64,000 nucleotides of DNA from Megaustenia siamemsis (lineage: Eukaryota > Mollusca > Gastropoda > Stylommatophora > Ariophantidae), in the NCBI GenBank assembly GCA_032433765.1, contig JAVIAB010000160.1, positions 15,058,307 to 15,122,306 on the forward strand. The letters are read 5' to 3'. Position numbers and translations under genes: made by a program. Within the stretch, counting starts at the first letter, position 1. Every line of letters begins with the position of its first letter. This document shows positions 11,290 through 23,390 of the stretch, piece after piece. The notes beneath the pieces were generated by a model. That model did not search any database and was not told the DNA's origin. It worked only from the letters and a program-made list of their open reading frames with translations.

Positions 11290-12275
11290 ATAGAGGATTT
11301 ACAGATAGCCACCTACCCACAGATCTATCATAACTGTAGACGGCAGGCAACTAAAACAGATAATCAACATAACTATAGACGGCAGACAACTAAAACAGAT
11401 CATCAACATAACTATAGACGGCAGACAACTAAAACAGATCATCAACATAACTATAGACGGCAGACAACTAAAACAGATCGTCAATATAACTGTAGACGGC
11501 AGACAACTAAAACGGATCATCAACATAACTGTAGATGGTCGACAATTAAAACAGAACACCAACATAAATATAAATGGTCGACAACTAAAACAGAACATCA
11601 ACATGACTACAGATGGCAGACAGCTAAAACAGAACATCAGCATAACTATGGATGTCAGAAAACTAATACAGAACATCAACATAATTATAGATGGCAGACA
11701 ACCAAAACAGAACATCAACATTATTATAGATGGCAGACAACCAAAACAGAACATCAACATAACTATAGATGACAGACAACTAAAACAGAACACCAACATA
11801 ACTATAGATGGCCGACAAATAAAACAGAACACCAACATAACTATACACGCAGACACCTACAACAAGTTGAAGAATTTAAATAAGTAGGAAGTCTAGTGAC
11901 AAATGACAATTCAGAAATAAAAGTGATAGACTAAATTTGCAACAAAGCTAATCAAGTCATTTGAGAGCTATCACTACTATTGTCCAACAAGGAAATAACT
12001 CTACAGGCAAAACGTGCACTCTACAATACAGTGTTCATCCCAAAGTTGTACTACCAATACCAGTCCTGGACCCTAGGTGCAAGAACAATAAGAAAACTCT
12101 ACTGAGAATGTGCTAGACGAATGATAGGAAACAGCCTGAGACATAAGATCATAAATGAAGAAATAAGAAAACAGCTAGGAATAATCCCAGCCATAGGATG
12201 TATAAAGGAACAACAGATACAATGGTTTGGTCACAGGACAAGGCAGAGTGATCAAAACCTAACACAATGATCCTT
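11290..12275 (+). mobile_element. LINE L-H, 3' fragment containing an expanded 39-bp segment
   Basis: After the tandem array the RT frame continues as QQVEEFK, VGSLVTNDNSEIK, ITLQAKRALYNTVFIPKLYY and RKLYWECARRMIGNSL to about 12240, with several stops. The array 5' of it encodes repeats of NITIDGRQLKQ-type residues in the same frame, so the minisatellite grew out of the LINE coding sequence. The mirror copy stops at 14605, corresponding to left 12046. Confidence 0.72.
11320..11860 (+). repeat. 39-bp minisatellite, about 14 units
   Basis: The unit contains ACTATAGACGGCAGACAACT and AAAACAGATCATCAACAT and equals 13 codons. It is expanded to about 42 units in the right arm. Confidence 0.92.
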
Positions 12276-12756
12276 CATTAAACGTTGAGAGAACACCTGA
12301 TCCTCGTTCCTACCACGAAAAAGATGTATCAACGGAATATTAGAAACACTAGGAAACATAACAGCAGCAGAGGCGAACAGAAAAGCAAAAGACCGCAAAT
12401 AATATTTCTCCACTCGACGCTGAAAGGCAAATCAGGAAGGAAAGAAAAGAACATATCCACTACGGAAAATACACTATCATCATCCTCAGTGCCTGCTGGC
12501 GTAGGTGATCTTGTCTCCACATCACCTTTTTTTGCTGTCTCTTGTTTGTCAATCACTTGTTGATTTCTCATCGAATCACTCTCTTAATCTATTTAGTATC
12601 TTTCTCTGATTTCCTTTCATTACTTCTTTTAACTAATTATTTTTCAAGTTGTTATAAAACATTCAAGCTGTTCCCCTCTCTTTACATCTCCAGAATTAAT
12701 CATCTGTTCCTTCTGATCTGGACAATACATGCACTTTCATTTTGCTTTTGCCTCTT

Positions 12757-12844
<88 letters not shown>

Positions 12845-12861
12845 CCATCATCATCGTCATC
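12757..12861. repeat. (ATC)n microsatellite
   Basis: About 35 near-perfect ATC repeats abut the 3' end of the minus-strand L-A copy at 12862. They are best read as an expanded (GAT)n LINE tail. Confidence 0.95.
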
Positions 12862-13372
12862 AAGTACCGTGCCTGCTGGGATAGGTGATCATGTCTCTCC
12901 ACAACTTTCGATCTCCACAGTTATTTGTCATTTCTATTGTTGACCTTCTGCCAAGCCATTCTCTTAAGCTGTCTGGTATCTTTTCTCTTTGCTTCCCTCT
13001 ATCTCTTCATCCCTCAACTTTCCCAGTTGTCACAATATATTCCAGTTGTTCCCTTCTCATTACTTGGGTAAAAAATGATGATTGTTTCTTCCTAATATTG
13101 GAAACTAGCTCTCTTTTTGCTTTGACCTCTTTAAGAACGTTTTCATTTCTCTTCCTATCTATCCGTGGTAATCTCAACATTCTTCTGAAAATCCACATTT
13201 CTACAGCCTCCATTGCTTTTCTTGTCTTTTGTCGTATTGTCAATGATTCACATTCATATGTCAAAACTGACACGGCCTCTTATAGAATGTCGTTAATGTT
13301 TTATCTGTTCGTGGGATCATCAATATCTCTTCATAAAACCACGTTTCCCTTTATTTCTCCGACTGTTCGATA
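12862..13372 (-). mobile_element. LINE L-A, 3' fragment
   Basis: Minus strand encodes TYECESLTIRQKTRKAMEAV, WIFRRMLRLPRIDRKRNENV, IRKKQSSFFTQVMRREQLEY and the non-coding end reading toward TGATGATGATG. It lies in the P1 spacer and is absent from both arms. Confidence 0.82.
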
Positions 13373-13384
13373 TTAACTTCTTTA

Positions 13385-13885
13385 TGCCAAAAATGTTAAG
13401 TCATTCCTATTATATAACTGTGAAACATGGAGAACAACAAAATTGACAATCACGAGGCTACAGACTTTCATTAATGGATGCTTACACAGAATAAAAGGAT
13501 GGAAATGCCAGGACAAAATCACTAACATAGAATTATATGGAAATGTACCAATCAAATACCTATGGATAAAGAGATACATAGAATTATATGAAATGTACCA
13601 TCAAATACCTATGGATAAAGAGATACAGCGAAGACGATGGAGCTGGATAGGACCACACTGCGGAAGCCAACTGAGAGTATTACACAACAGGCCCTTTTTT
13701 GGAATCCCCATGGGAAAATACAAAGAGGAAAACCAAAGAATTCTCGGAGAAGACAGATAGAAGCAGAGATGAAGATGATGGGGAAGACATGGAATAATCT
13801 TAAACGAATGGCAAGAAACAGAACGATTTGGAAAGTGTTTGTTGAGGATCATTGCTCCACAGGGAGCTGAAAGGTAGAAGAAGAA
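13385..13885 (+). mobile_element. LINE L-B, 3' fragment with internal duplication
   Basis: It encodes LLYNCETWRTTKLTITRLQT, FINGCLHRIKGWKCQDKITN and the same C-terminus as the 315-662 copy. A stretch of about 55 bp containing ATAGAATTATATG and AAATACCTATGGATAAAGAG is duplicated at 13525-13625. Frames are broken. Confidence 0.8.
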
Positions 13886-13889
13886 GAAA

Positions 13890-14604
13890 TAATAACTGAA
13901 ATAATGCACACACATTTCGTTGTAAATTGTTTGGCCAATTGTTCATACAGCATTCGAATCTGTCTATTAAATAATTATTGTCAGATTCAGCTACTAGAAA
14001 AGCTGTTCAGTAAAACCCCAGCCAGTATATGACACTAATATTTTACCCAACTGCTGGCTAATGGTCGTAATTTGCTACCAAACGCCTGCCAAGAAATCAA
14101 AGGCCCTATAAATAAACGTTCATTTCGATTTGTTCAGAACCATTAAACGTCAACTCTAATTACAATAAATAATGAGCAGAATCATCATCGTGTTACTTAG
14201 CATTGCTGTAGTGGTGGTAATTTTTTTTTTTTTTAATAAGCGTCTTAAATCTGTAAAGTTGTCCATGATTCACTCTCATAAAGTAATAAAAGATGCATAT
14301 AGCACTGAACAAATGACTTTATCGGGTAATGATCTGATCGTACAAATAACTAATTATTTCTTGTTTATTATTATCAAATTTATAAGTGCAGTCACACAAT
14401 GCTGACACATGCTGTTAATGACACATGCTGTTAAATATAAACGTAAATTATTGCTTAATATATGTTTTCTTTGATTTATTTATTTAAATTAGTTAATATA
14501 ATCGCCCATACTGTCTTTAGAAAGATAATATTACTTGTTATCAATTTAGTTTAATTAGTCATTTGATTAATTATTTGATTAGTTATTAGATGTTAGATTG
14601 AGAC
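13890..14604. other. P1 spacer, AT-rich, no gene
   Basis: Contains a T11 run near 14220 and AT-rich sequence. The short reading frame at 14172-14405 has no splice or family support. Confidence 0.4.
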
Positions 14605-15069
14605 AGAATAAGCAATCTGGAACACTGTATTGTAGAGTACACGTTTTGCCTGTAGAGTTATTTCCTTGTTGGACAATAGTGGCTAGCTGTCTAATGACTT
14701 GACAAGCTTTGTTGCAAATTTAGTCTATCACTTTTATTTGTGAATTGTCGTTTGTCACTAGACTTCATAGGTATTTAAATTCCTCTACTTGTTTTAGTTG
14801 TCTGCCGTGTATAGTTATGTTAGTGCTCTGTTTTAGTTGTCTGTCATCTATAGTTATATTGATGTTCTGTTTTGGTTGTCTGCCATATAATTATGTTGAT
14901 GTTCTGTTTTAGTTGTCTGTCATCTAGTTATGTTGATGATCTGTTTTAGTTGTCTGCCATCTATAGTCATGTTGGTGTTCTGATTTAGTTGTCGGCCATT
15001 TATAGTTATGCTGGTGTTCTGTTTTAGTTGTCGACCATTTATAGTTATGCTGGTGTTCTGTTTTAGTTG

Positions 15070-15438
<369 letters not shown>

Positions 15439-15552
15439 TATCCTTTCGAGCCGAAGACGGCACATAGGGCAGAACCACAATCTCAAAAACAGAAACCTTG
15501 CGTGCCAAAGTGGCACATATTGCAGAGATCACTGCTCTAAAATATATGGCGC
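15439..15552 (-). mobile_element. Severely truncated LINE (ATAG-tailed family)
   Basis: CCTTTCGAGCCGAAG and CACATAGGGC match the end of the LINE at 57322-57650, which also ends in a short (CTAT)n run. GTTGTCT on both sides (before 15071 and after 15552) is a plausible 7-bp TSD within the 39-bp array. Confidence 0.7.
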
Positions 15553-16929
15553 TGTTGTCTGCCATCTATAGTTATGTTAGTATTCTGTTTAAGTTTTCTG
15601 CCATCAACAGTTATGTTGGTGTTCTGTTTTAGTTGTCGGTCATCTATAGTTATTTTGGTGTTCTGTTTTATTTGTCTGCCATCTATAGTTATATAGGTAT
15701 TCTGTTTTAGCTGTCTGCGGTCTATAGTTATGTTGGTGTTCTGTTTTAATTGTCTGCCATATATAGTTATTTTGGTATTCTGTTTTAGCTGTTTGCAATC
15801 TATAGTTTTGTTGGTATTCTGTTTTAGTTGTCTGCCATCTATAGTTATGTTGTTATTCTGTTTTAGTTGTATGCCATCTATAGTTATGTTGTTGTTGTTT
15901 TATTTGTCTGTCCATAGTATAGTTTTAGTTGTCTGTCTATTCTGGTTTTTTTTTTTTTGTCAGTCATCTATAGTTATTTTGGTATTCTGTTTTATTTGTC
16001 TGCCATCTATAGTTATATTGGTATTCTGCTTTAGTTGTCTGCCATCTATAGTTATGTTGGTATTCTATTTTAGTTGTCTGTCTTCAATAATTATTTTGGT
16101 ATTCTGTTTTAGTTGTCTGCCGTCTACAGTTATGTTGATGATCTGTTTTAGTTGTCTGCCGTCTATGGTTATGTTGATGATCTGTTTTAGTTGTCTGCCG
16201 TCTATAGTTATGTTGGTGTTCTGTTTTAGTTGTCTGCTGTCTATAGTTATGTTAATGTTCTGTTTTAGTTGTCTGCCGTCTATAGTTATGTTCATGATCT
16301 GTTTTAGTTGTCTGCAGTCTACAGTTATGTTGATGTTCTGTTTTAGTTGTCTGCCGTCTATAGTTATGTTGGTGTTCTGTTTTAGTTGTCTGCCGTCTAT
16401 AGTTATGTTAATGTTCTGTTTTAGTTGTTTGCCGTCTATAGTTATGTTGATGATCTGTTTTAGTTTTCTGCCGTCTACAGTTATGTTGATGATCTGTTTT
16501 AGTTGTCTGCCTTCTATAGTTATGTTGATGATCTGTTTTAGTTGTCTGCCGTCTACATTTATGTTGGTGTTCTGTTTTAGTTGTCTGCCGTCTACATTTA
16601 TGTTGGTGTTCTGTTTTAGTTGTCTGCCGTCTATAGTTATGTTCATGATCTGTTTTAGTTGTCTGCCGTCTACATTTATGTTGGTGTTCTGTTTTAGTTG
16701 TCTGCCGTCTATAGTTATGTTCATGATCTGTTTTAGTTGTCTGCCGTCTACATTTATGTTGGTGTTCTGTTTTAGTTGTCTGCCGTCTATAGTTATGTTC
16801 ATGATCTGTTTTAGTTGTCTGCTGTCTACAGTTATGTCGATGATCTGTTTTAGTTGTCTGTCGTCTACAGTTATGTTGATGATCTGTTTTAGTTGTCTGT
16901 CCGTCTATAGTTATGTTAGATCTGTGGGT

Positions 16930-17520
16930 ATGTGGCTATCAGTAAATCCTCTATAGGCATTAAATCGTGCCTTTGACTGGCAGCGGATTCAGCATAGACC
17001 CCATCCATTCAACGCTGGTTGAATGATTTCATACTCTGTAGTTTGTTTTACCTAAATCGTTATGATGTACAATCCAATTTGGATCGATGATAAAATCAAC
17101 TGTTGATGCACAACAAAAATCATCTTCTGTTCTACCTTGGTACCTGCCAAACCCATGTAGGAACGATTTCGTAATTTTGTCAGGATATTTTTTCTAGCAG
17201 AGACAACACAAATGATAAGGGTTTGTTTTCTTGCAGAAAAGTCAAGGAAAGTGTAAGGCTGGAGATGGGAAGGACTGGATCTTTGGGTACTGAAACACAG
17301 TGTATCGCAATTGCAATGAAAATAAAGTGTAAGAGACAGCAAATTAAAAAAATATGTTGCTGTCTATTCTAGACCATTTAGATTTTGGTTTCTGGTATAA
17401 ACCTATATGTAAACATATCTACTCCGCCTTGACATGACGTCACTGTAAAAAGTCTCATAATTTATAATTTCAATTTCAATTTAACAAGACGAAAACATGT
17501 TACAGTGTAATATAAAGTTA
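16930..17520. other. Right-arm flank, no gene
   Basis: Mirrors 10950-11290 and 9060-9240. No coding exon is supported. Confidence 0.45.
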
Positions 17521-18235
17521 CAAAATGTTAACAATAAAGACAAATGTTCAACACATTTTGCTTTTCTTTATTCATTCAGGTGTCATCGCACAGCGGTTGG
17601 CGACCACGCTCGTTGTTTCGCTGACTATTAAAGGCATCCATGTTTCCCAAATGACAGTTGACATGTCAATCCGAGAACACACTCGCACTAACAACGGTTG
17701 TTACATCAGGATTGCACTTCTCGCTGTGACGCTTTCGGTCTTTACAAACTCCAAGGGTTCCACTTTTGCTGCGAAACATAAATAAATAAGCACAAAACAG
17801 AGTAGAGAAACACGTCTACATTTGTACAAAATTATCAGCTAATTCCTGTTAACTGTAATGTCCTTACTGGATACAAGAAATACAGTTTTAACACTTTGTG
17901 GCAGCTGGGCTAATAGGAAAGAAGAATGGATAAAGCAGAAGATAACAGAAACATTAAAAGATTGATTTGTAAGGTAATCAATAGCAGAATGACGAACAAA
18001 CAGACATGATGGATAGATGAATGAACAACAGCGCACAAATTTGACTTCAAAATATTTCACCTCTAACCTTTCCTTAATGGTATTTGAAACAAATACGACA
18101 CTGGTGTACTGCTGACCACATTACCCACCACCCCAATAACACTCTTTGGATGTGACGATTTTTTTCTTTTAAATTGGTACCAGATATTTTTTTCTGGAAA
18201 AGTAGAGGGACATAATGTTGACCAAATCACACATA

Positions 18236-18498
18236 AAAATAGCTTCGATAAGTCAGTGGTTAGTGAACTGGACTACAAAGGACAAGGGGTAGGGTTCGAT
18301 CCCAACCGACAGCTTCCGGGTTCACCCAGCCTTAAATTGGTACCGGATTCTATTCTGGGAAGGTAAAGCGGCACGGTCGTAATACCGACCACATTACTCC
18401 AAATCATGTGCTGAAGGTCTGTAAAATTTATGATTACTAACACAATATTCCCTTTACGCCACTTGGCGTGACGGGACTCTTTACTTTTTACTTTACAC
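18236..18498 (+). mobile_element. tRNA-derived SINE family 1, mirror of 6524-6787
   Basis: The head has a degraded A box (TAAGTCAGTGGTTAG) and B box GGTTCGATCCC. The body and CACTTGGCGTGACGGGAC tail are present. Confidence 0.88.
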
Positions 18499-18548
18499 AT
18501 ACAAGTATGGGCAATATTACATCTTACAGCATGAGGGCATAGAGTTCG

Positions 18549-19072
18549 GGAGAGAATGGGTGCTGTGAGTGTGCAGTATGTCATTTCTCGATGGCATCAC
18601 ACTGGACAGAGAATGGGTGCTGTGAGTGTGCAGTATGTCATTTCTCGATGGCATCACACTGGACAGAGAATGGGTGCTGTGAGTGTGCAGTATGTCATTT
18701 CTCGATGGCATCACACTGGACAGAGAATGGGTGCTGTGAGTGTGCAGTATGTCATTTCTCGATGGCATCACACTGGACAGAGAATGGGTGCTGTGAGTGT
18801 GCAGTATGTCATTTCTCGATGGCATCACACTGGACAGAGAACGGGTGCTGTGAGTGTGCAGTATGTCATTTCTCGATAGCATCACACTGGACAGAGAATG
18901 GGTGCTGTGAGTGTGCAGTATGTCATTTCTCGATGGCATCACACTGGACAGAGAATGGGTGCTGTGAGTGTACAGTATGTCATTTCTCGATGGCATCACA
19001 CTGGACAGAGAATGGGTGCTGTGAGTGTGCAGTATGTCATTTCTCGATGGCATCACACTGGACAGAGAATGT
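18549..19072. repeat. 57-bp tandem repeat, about 9 units
   Basis: Units of GAATGGGTGCTGTGAGTGTG and ATTTCTCGATGGCATCAC are nearly identical. This is the expanded counterpart of 6298-6475 and indicates recent homogenisation. Confidence 0.95.
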
Positions 19073-19611
19073 AGGCAACAAAACCCCTTGGTTGTTGAGG
19101 CAGAAGTGCAGGCCTTGATTTTCGAGAACTTTTCTGCGAGTAGTCCAATCCTTTACACAGATCGATTTGTTATTCAGCACAAACAATGATCGTGTTGGAG
19201 GTCAGACTGTGGAGGAAGACAGTGGGGCTTTATCGTTGACTACAAGTAGTTTGACCATGGAAATTATAGCTGTCAATAAAGCATATTAGAATGGCTTGAG
19301 GCAGACTGATACACTCGTGTGTTCCCTCACTGACTTAATAAGCATGTTCAGAAAGATTTGCAACTGGCTGGGCACGACGGTGGTAGCTGGAGTCCCTGAG
19401 GCGATGATGTAATTAAATTCTGCTTTAATTGTGTGCCGTGACACGCTGGTGTGATAGATAATGAACGTGCTGGCTGACTTACTAGTTTGGATTATGTTGA
19501 GTGTGGTAGACAATGGACCGCGTTGACATTATGAATGCCCACAGAGACGATAGACGAAAAAAAAAAAGAATTTAAAAGTATCCTGAATTTGTAACCATGA
19601 ACACAGTAAAC

Positions 19612-19770
19612 AAGTGCCCCCGTCGCGCCAAATGGCGTATAGGGAATATGGTGTTGGAGACCATAAATTTTACAGACCTTCAGTTCATGATGTTTGGAGT
19701 AATGGGGTCGGTATTACGCCTGTGCCGCTTTACTTTCCCAGAAAAAAAATCCGGTACCCATTTAAGGTAA
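19612..19770 (-). mobile_element. tRNA-derived SINE family 1, 3' part, mirror copy
   Basis: Counterpart of 5590-5760. Confidence 0.75.
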
Positions 19771-19844
19771 ACCATGAACATACTGCACAAATATGTCAAG
19801 GTGGGAGATGCCAGAAGAGTGCGCTCGGCTGGAATATAGATAAG

Positions 19845-21225
19845 ACTTGTTAACCAAAGGCTTGTCAGTTTTACATTTTCCATGACTGGTCATAGTATGT
19901 CCAAGGTAGTTGAATCTCTGGACTGTCTCCAGGTCCCTCACCTTTGATATCAAAACCTACAACTGGATATCAACATTGAAGAAATCACAACTACCTTGGA
20001 CATACTATAACCAGTGATGGAAAATGTAAAAATGAAATAAACAAAAGAAAAGGAATGGCAAAAGTAATTTTAATGCCATGAAAAGTATACTAACATCAAA
20101 ACTAATAACACCAGGACTAAAACTAAGAATAGCAAGATGGTATATCTTCTCAATATTCCTGTATGGTGCAGAAACATGGACATTAGACAAGTAAACAGAA
20201 AACTGAAGTATTTGAAATGTGGCTTTATAGAAGATTAGAAAGAAATTTGGTGAAAAGAAATAAAAACAAAGTCTAAAAGCAACTAAAAATGAAAAGAGAA
20301 CCGTTAACACAATTCAAACAAGACAAATGAGATTTTTGGGGCATGTTAAAAGACACGGCAGCCAACTAAAAGTAAATTTGGAAGGGAAAATGTCATAGTC
20401 TGACTTGTCCAACTTTTAATGTTACTCGACCATGTTAGTCTTGGTCTGCCTCTGCCTCTTTTACGTTGTATTTACCCCTCCAGGATTACTTTTAGTAGGC
20501 TGTTGTGTCTTTAACATGCCCCCAAAATCGCAATTGTCGTGTTTGAATTGTATTTAGGAGTTCTCTTACCAATTTTAGTTATTCTAGACTTTGTTTTATT
20601 TTATTTTCGCCCAATTCTTTTTAATCTTCTTTAAATCCACATTTCAAAGACCTCATTTCCTTTCTTTTCATTCCATCCAATTCTACATATTCTTCTATAT
20701 ATCCACATTTCAAAGGCTTCAATTTTTTGTTTTGTTTTCTTGTCTAATGTCCATGTTTCAGCACCATATAGGAATATTGAGAAGATGTAATATTTTGCTA
20801 TTCTTAGTGTGAGCCCTGGTGTTATTTATTTTGATGTTAGTATATTTTTCATGACATTAAAATTACGTTTTTCCATTCCTATTCTTTTGTTTATTTCAGT
20901 TGTAAATTTTCCATCACAACTAATAGTATGCTCAAGATAGTTGTAGTTCTGAACTGAATCCAAGTCTAGTCTTTCAAATTTGATATTTATTTGTAGGTTT
21001 TGAGTATTTTCTTTGTTTATGATTATAGTTTTAGTCAGTTTATATTTATATCTATTCTATATTTTTTTCTTGTCATGTTTATTTCATTAAGTAATTGTTG
21101 TAGAACTTTAGGATTTTTTGCTATTAGTACAGTATCATCACCATATCATAGGTTATTGATTATCTTTCCATTAATTTGTAGGCCTGGCATCTATGTGATG
21201 TTTAATTAATACCATGAATAAACGA
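19845..21225. mobile_element. LINE L-F inverted fragments, mirror of 4160-5540
   Basis: Orientation order is minus (19845-19975), plus (19975-20400), minus (20400-21225). Motifs include the conserved GGGCATGTTAAAAGACAC segment and a decayed YADD region near 21140. Confidence 0.75.
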
Positions 21226-21236
21226 AGCATAGGGGG

Positions 21237-21538
21237 GCCTCGGTAGCCGAGTTGGGAAAACCACCCGACTGGACTACCAACGTTCGGACAACCCGTGTTT
21301 GATTCCCGCTGGGAGCAATGTGAATTGTACTCGTGGTCGGAAAAAAAATATCCCCACGGTCGACCCAGCCGTTGGCAGAAATGGGTACCAGGGAAGGTGA
21401 GGAATGTTGCTTCGCATCTGAGTTTCGATGCTTGAGGCGACACTATACAGAAATCTCCGAACATTTCTGGATAGGCGGCCGAGCACTTAAAGGGTGGAAA
21501 CTCGCGTGCTGAGACGCCAGTTCAAGTTTCGTACTTTA
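21237..21538 (+). mobile_element. tRNA-derived SINE family 2, right-arm-specific
   Basis: The head has A box TAGCCGAGTTGG and B box GTTTGATTCC. The body is as in 3494-3814. It is flanked by AAACGAAGCAT on both sides (TSD). The left arm near 4125-4140 has the uninterrupted target. Confidence 0.88.
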
Positions 21539-21544
21539 CTTTAA

Positions 21545-21965
21545 ACGAAGCATTTTCATACCAACTTTGTGCTATGAAAGTCAAACATGGACCCTTTCTA
21601 AATCACATCTAAGAAAGATCAATACATGTGAGATGCGACTTGAGAAAAGTAACAAACAACACAAGAAGAGATAGAATACCAAATGAAACAATAAGAAAAA
21701 TGGTGGAAATAAAACCCTGCCAAAAATATATAGAGCAACAACAACTTAAATGGTTGGGCCACCTGGTCAGAATGAATCCTCAATAATCGCCATCAAGGGC
21801 GTTCTGGAGAATGCATGGAAAAAGACCAAGAGGAAGACCTAGAAGAAGATGGATAGCTGCAATGATAGAGACATGTAGCAACAAAGGAAAATCACTAATT
21901 CAGACAACACGAGTAGCTCAAGAACGACAAATGATATAAACCACGACATCGTTGTGGTATCAGTG
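21545..21965 (+). mobile_element. LINE L-E, 3' fragment, uninterrupted copy
   Basis: It encodes MHGKRPRGRPRRRW and GKSLIQTTRVAQERQMI, the C-terminal pol region. Mirror of 3395-4140. Confidence 0.72.
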
Positions 21966-22069
21966 AAAAGAGAAAAAGAAAGAAGAATGAGCGAAATAAG
22001 TACTGACATTATTTAATAAAAAAAACCCAATTAAGTGATGACATGAAATTAAACCAAATAAGTCTTTTT

Positions 22070-22250
22070 CCTCTTATTTTTCACTTCCTCTAATACCCGT
22101 TGGGGTGTCGAGGTAGTTACAAAGTTCCGGTTTTCGACCTTCTCGCAGCTTCACCGCTGTCAATTAATGTTGTTGTAGCGCTCTTTGACGTTGTCTATCC
22201 ATCTTACTCTGGGTCTGCCTTTTACTCTTCTCCATTCTTCTATATTAATA
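22070..22250 (-). mobile_element. LINE L-D fragment, mirror of 3100-3300
   Basis: Same decayed basic C-terminal motif. Confidence 0.55.
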
Positions 22251-22886
22251 CATGTTTGTATGGTAAGAAATCACATGACATTTCTTCTAGATGGACAAAC
22301 TAATTTGTTGTTTCTATATGTAACTTAGGATTGGTTCAATAATTAAACTATCTTTCATAATATCATTTCTGATTCTGTCTTTTCTAGTCACTCCAAGTGC
22401 TTTTCTCAGACATTTTATCTCTGTGGTGACAAGATCTAACATCACATCAATGATAACATGAAATCATGAACCAAATAAGTGATGACACGAAATTAAACCA
22501 AATAAATGACGATATTATTAAATTGACCTCATATATTCTCTGACGTTATCCACTTGAAATAAGCAAACTTTGGCAGTCACAAATTAAATCCCTAAATATG
22601 ATGCACCCTGTGGTACATAGGATAGTAACATAACAAAGGTAAACATTACTAACTGAGGTCTCCAGTCATAGACGCAGCATTCACCATCATCACACCATCT
22701 GTCGGTGTTGCACGGGGCATACGCTCTGACAAACGTGCAACAAGTAAGAGAAGCCAACATTAGCACACACATATAGTACACGCGTTTCTCCAACATTGCA
22801 TCAGTCTCTGGATTTGACTGTCACAAAAAGACTTTGAAGAAACACGTAAACTCTCTCTGCAATAACAGATTTTTATTTATCGCAGA

Positions 22887-22893
22887 TTTTATA
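22887..22893 (-). promoter_or_regulatory. TATA-like box, right AVIT-like copy
   Basis: TATAAAA on the minus strand, about 91 bp before the ATG, conserved with 2459-2465. Confidence 0.4.
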
Positions 22894-23084
22894 GGTTTGG
22901 TATATAAATCACGTGGTACTATAAAACACGCGAAATACCCACGAACAGGGGCGTAGCGCAGAGATAAACGAATTAAACACCGGCCAATGCTAATGTTGGG
23001 CAAACAAACAAATTTATTAAACATTTATCTACAAAATATTTACAGATTTGTAGGTATTCTTGTCTCTGTATTTTATTCATCATC

Positions 23085-23390
23085 ATCAAGTACCGGGCCT
23101 GCTGGTGTAGGTGATCATGTCTCTCCACAACTTTCGATCTCGACAGTTATTTTTCTATTATTGTGGCGATTCATGATTGTACAAAGAATTTACGACGGTG
23201 GATTTCTATTGCCTTCCGTCGGTTTGTTTACGGTTGGCTCCGCTAGCATTTGACTAAAATGTCTCACCCACAAGGCAGTGGGGTTGTTTTACTTCGGAGT
23301 ACCCACCCTTAGCCTTTTACGCTCCCGAGCTTACCTGCAAGGCAGCAGGGCAGCCACAGTACCTGGAACGTACATTCCTCATTAGACATG
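23085..23390 (-). mobile_element. Composite LINE derivative, mirror of 1975-2290
   Basis: Tail CATCATCATCAAGTACC at 23078-23094 on the plus strand, GC-richer head up to about 23390. Confidence 0.55.

Larger units (their letters stand above)
190..12046 (+). repeat. Giant palindrome P1, left arm
   Basis: Reading this arm forward reproduces, in order, the reverse complement of 24735 down to 14618. Checkpoints: 841-1190 matches 24430-24090; 2556-2768 matches 22796-22584; 6300-6475 matches 19070-18550; 6988-7230 matches 18035-17800; 8793-9180 matches 17790-17400; 10950-11290 matches 17330-16960; 11890-12046 matches 14770-14618. Many blocks look about 95-99 percent identical by eye. Left-only insertions: a LINE at 315-662, a SINE at 3494-3814, element R1 at 7252-8784 and a composite at 9244-10925. 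Confidence 0.93.
17628..22796 (-). pseudogene. Prokineticin/AVIT-like peptide, right copy, frameshifted; complement(join(17628..17768, 22654..22796))
   Basis: Exon 1 (22796 to 22654) is intact and equal in length to the left one. It has a better signal peptide, with likely cleavage after VRAYA, then the conserved WCDDGECCVYDW. The donor GTTAGT and acceptor TTTCGCAG match in phase. Exon 2 is 141 nt against 142 in the left copy. A one-base loss in the loop after HSEKCNP shifts the frame to a TGA at 17668-17666, predicting about 81 residues without the last four cysteines, although the sequence beyond remains conserved. AATAAA is retained at 17572-17567. Upstream lies a TATAAAA at 22893-22887. 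Either it is a pseudogene or the base is a sequencing error. Confidence 0.65.

Noticed and set aside
11236..11856. Frames of 178-185 residues on both strands
   Set aside because: Same 39-bp array; only the frame continuous with the downstream RT is meaningful and it is a dead LINE.
14172..14405. 77-residue frame with hydrophobic start
   Set aside because: Hydrophobic stretch comes from a poly-T run; no conserved motif, no second-arm copy.
18517..19118. Three overlapping frames of 107-179 residues resembling repeat proteins
   Set aside because: 57-bp array, open in three frames at once; the left arm with three units does not keep them.
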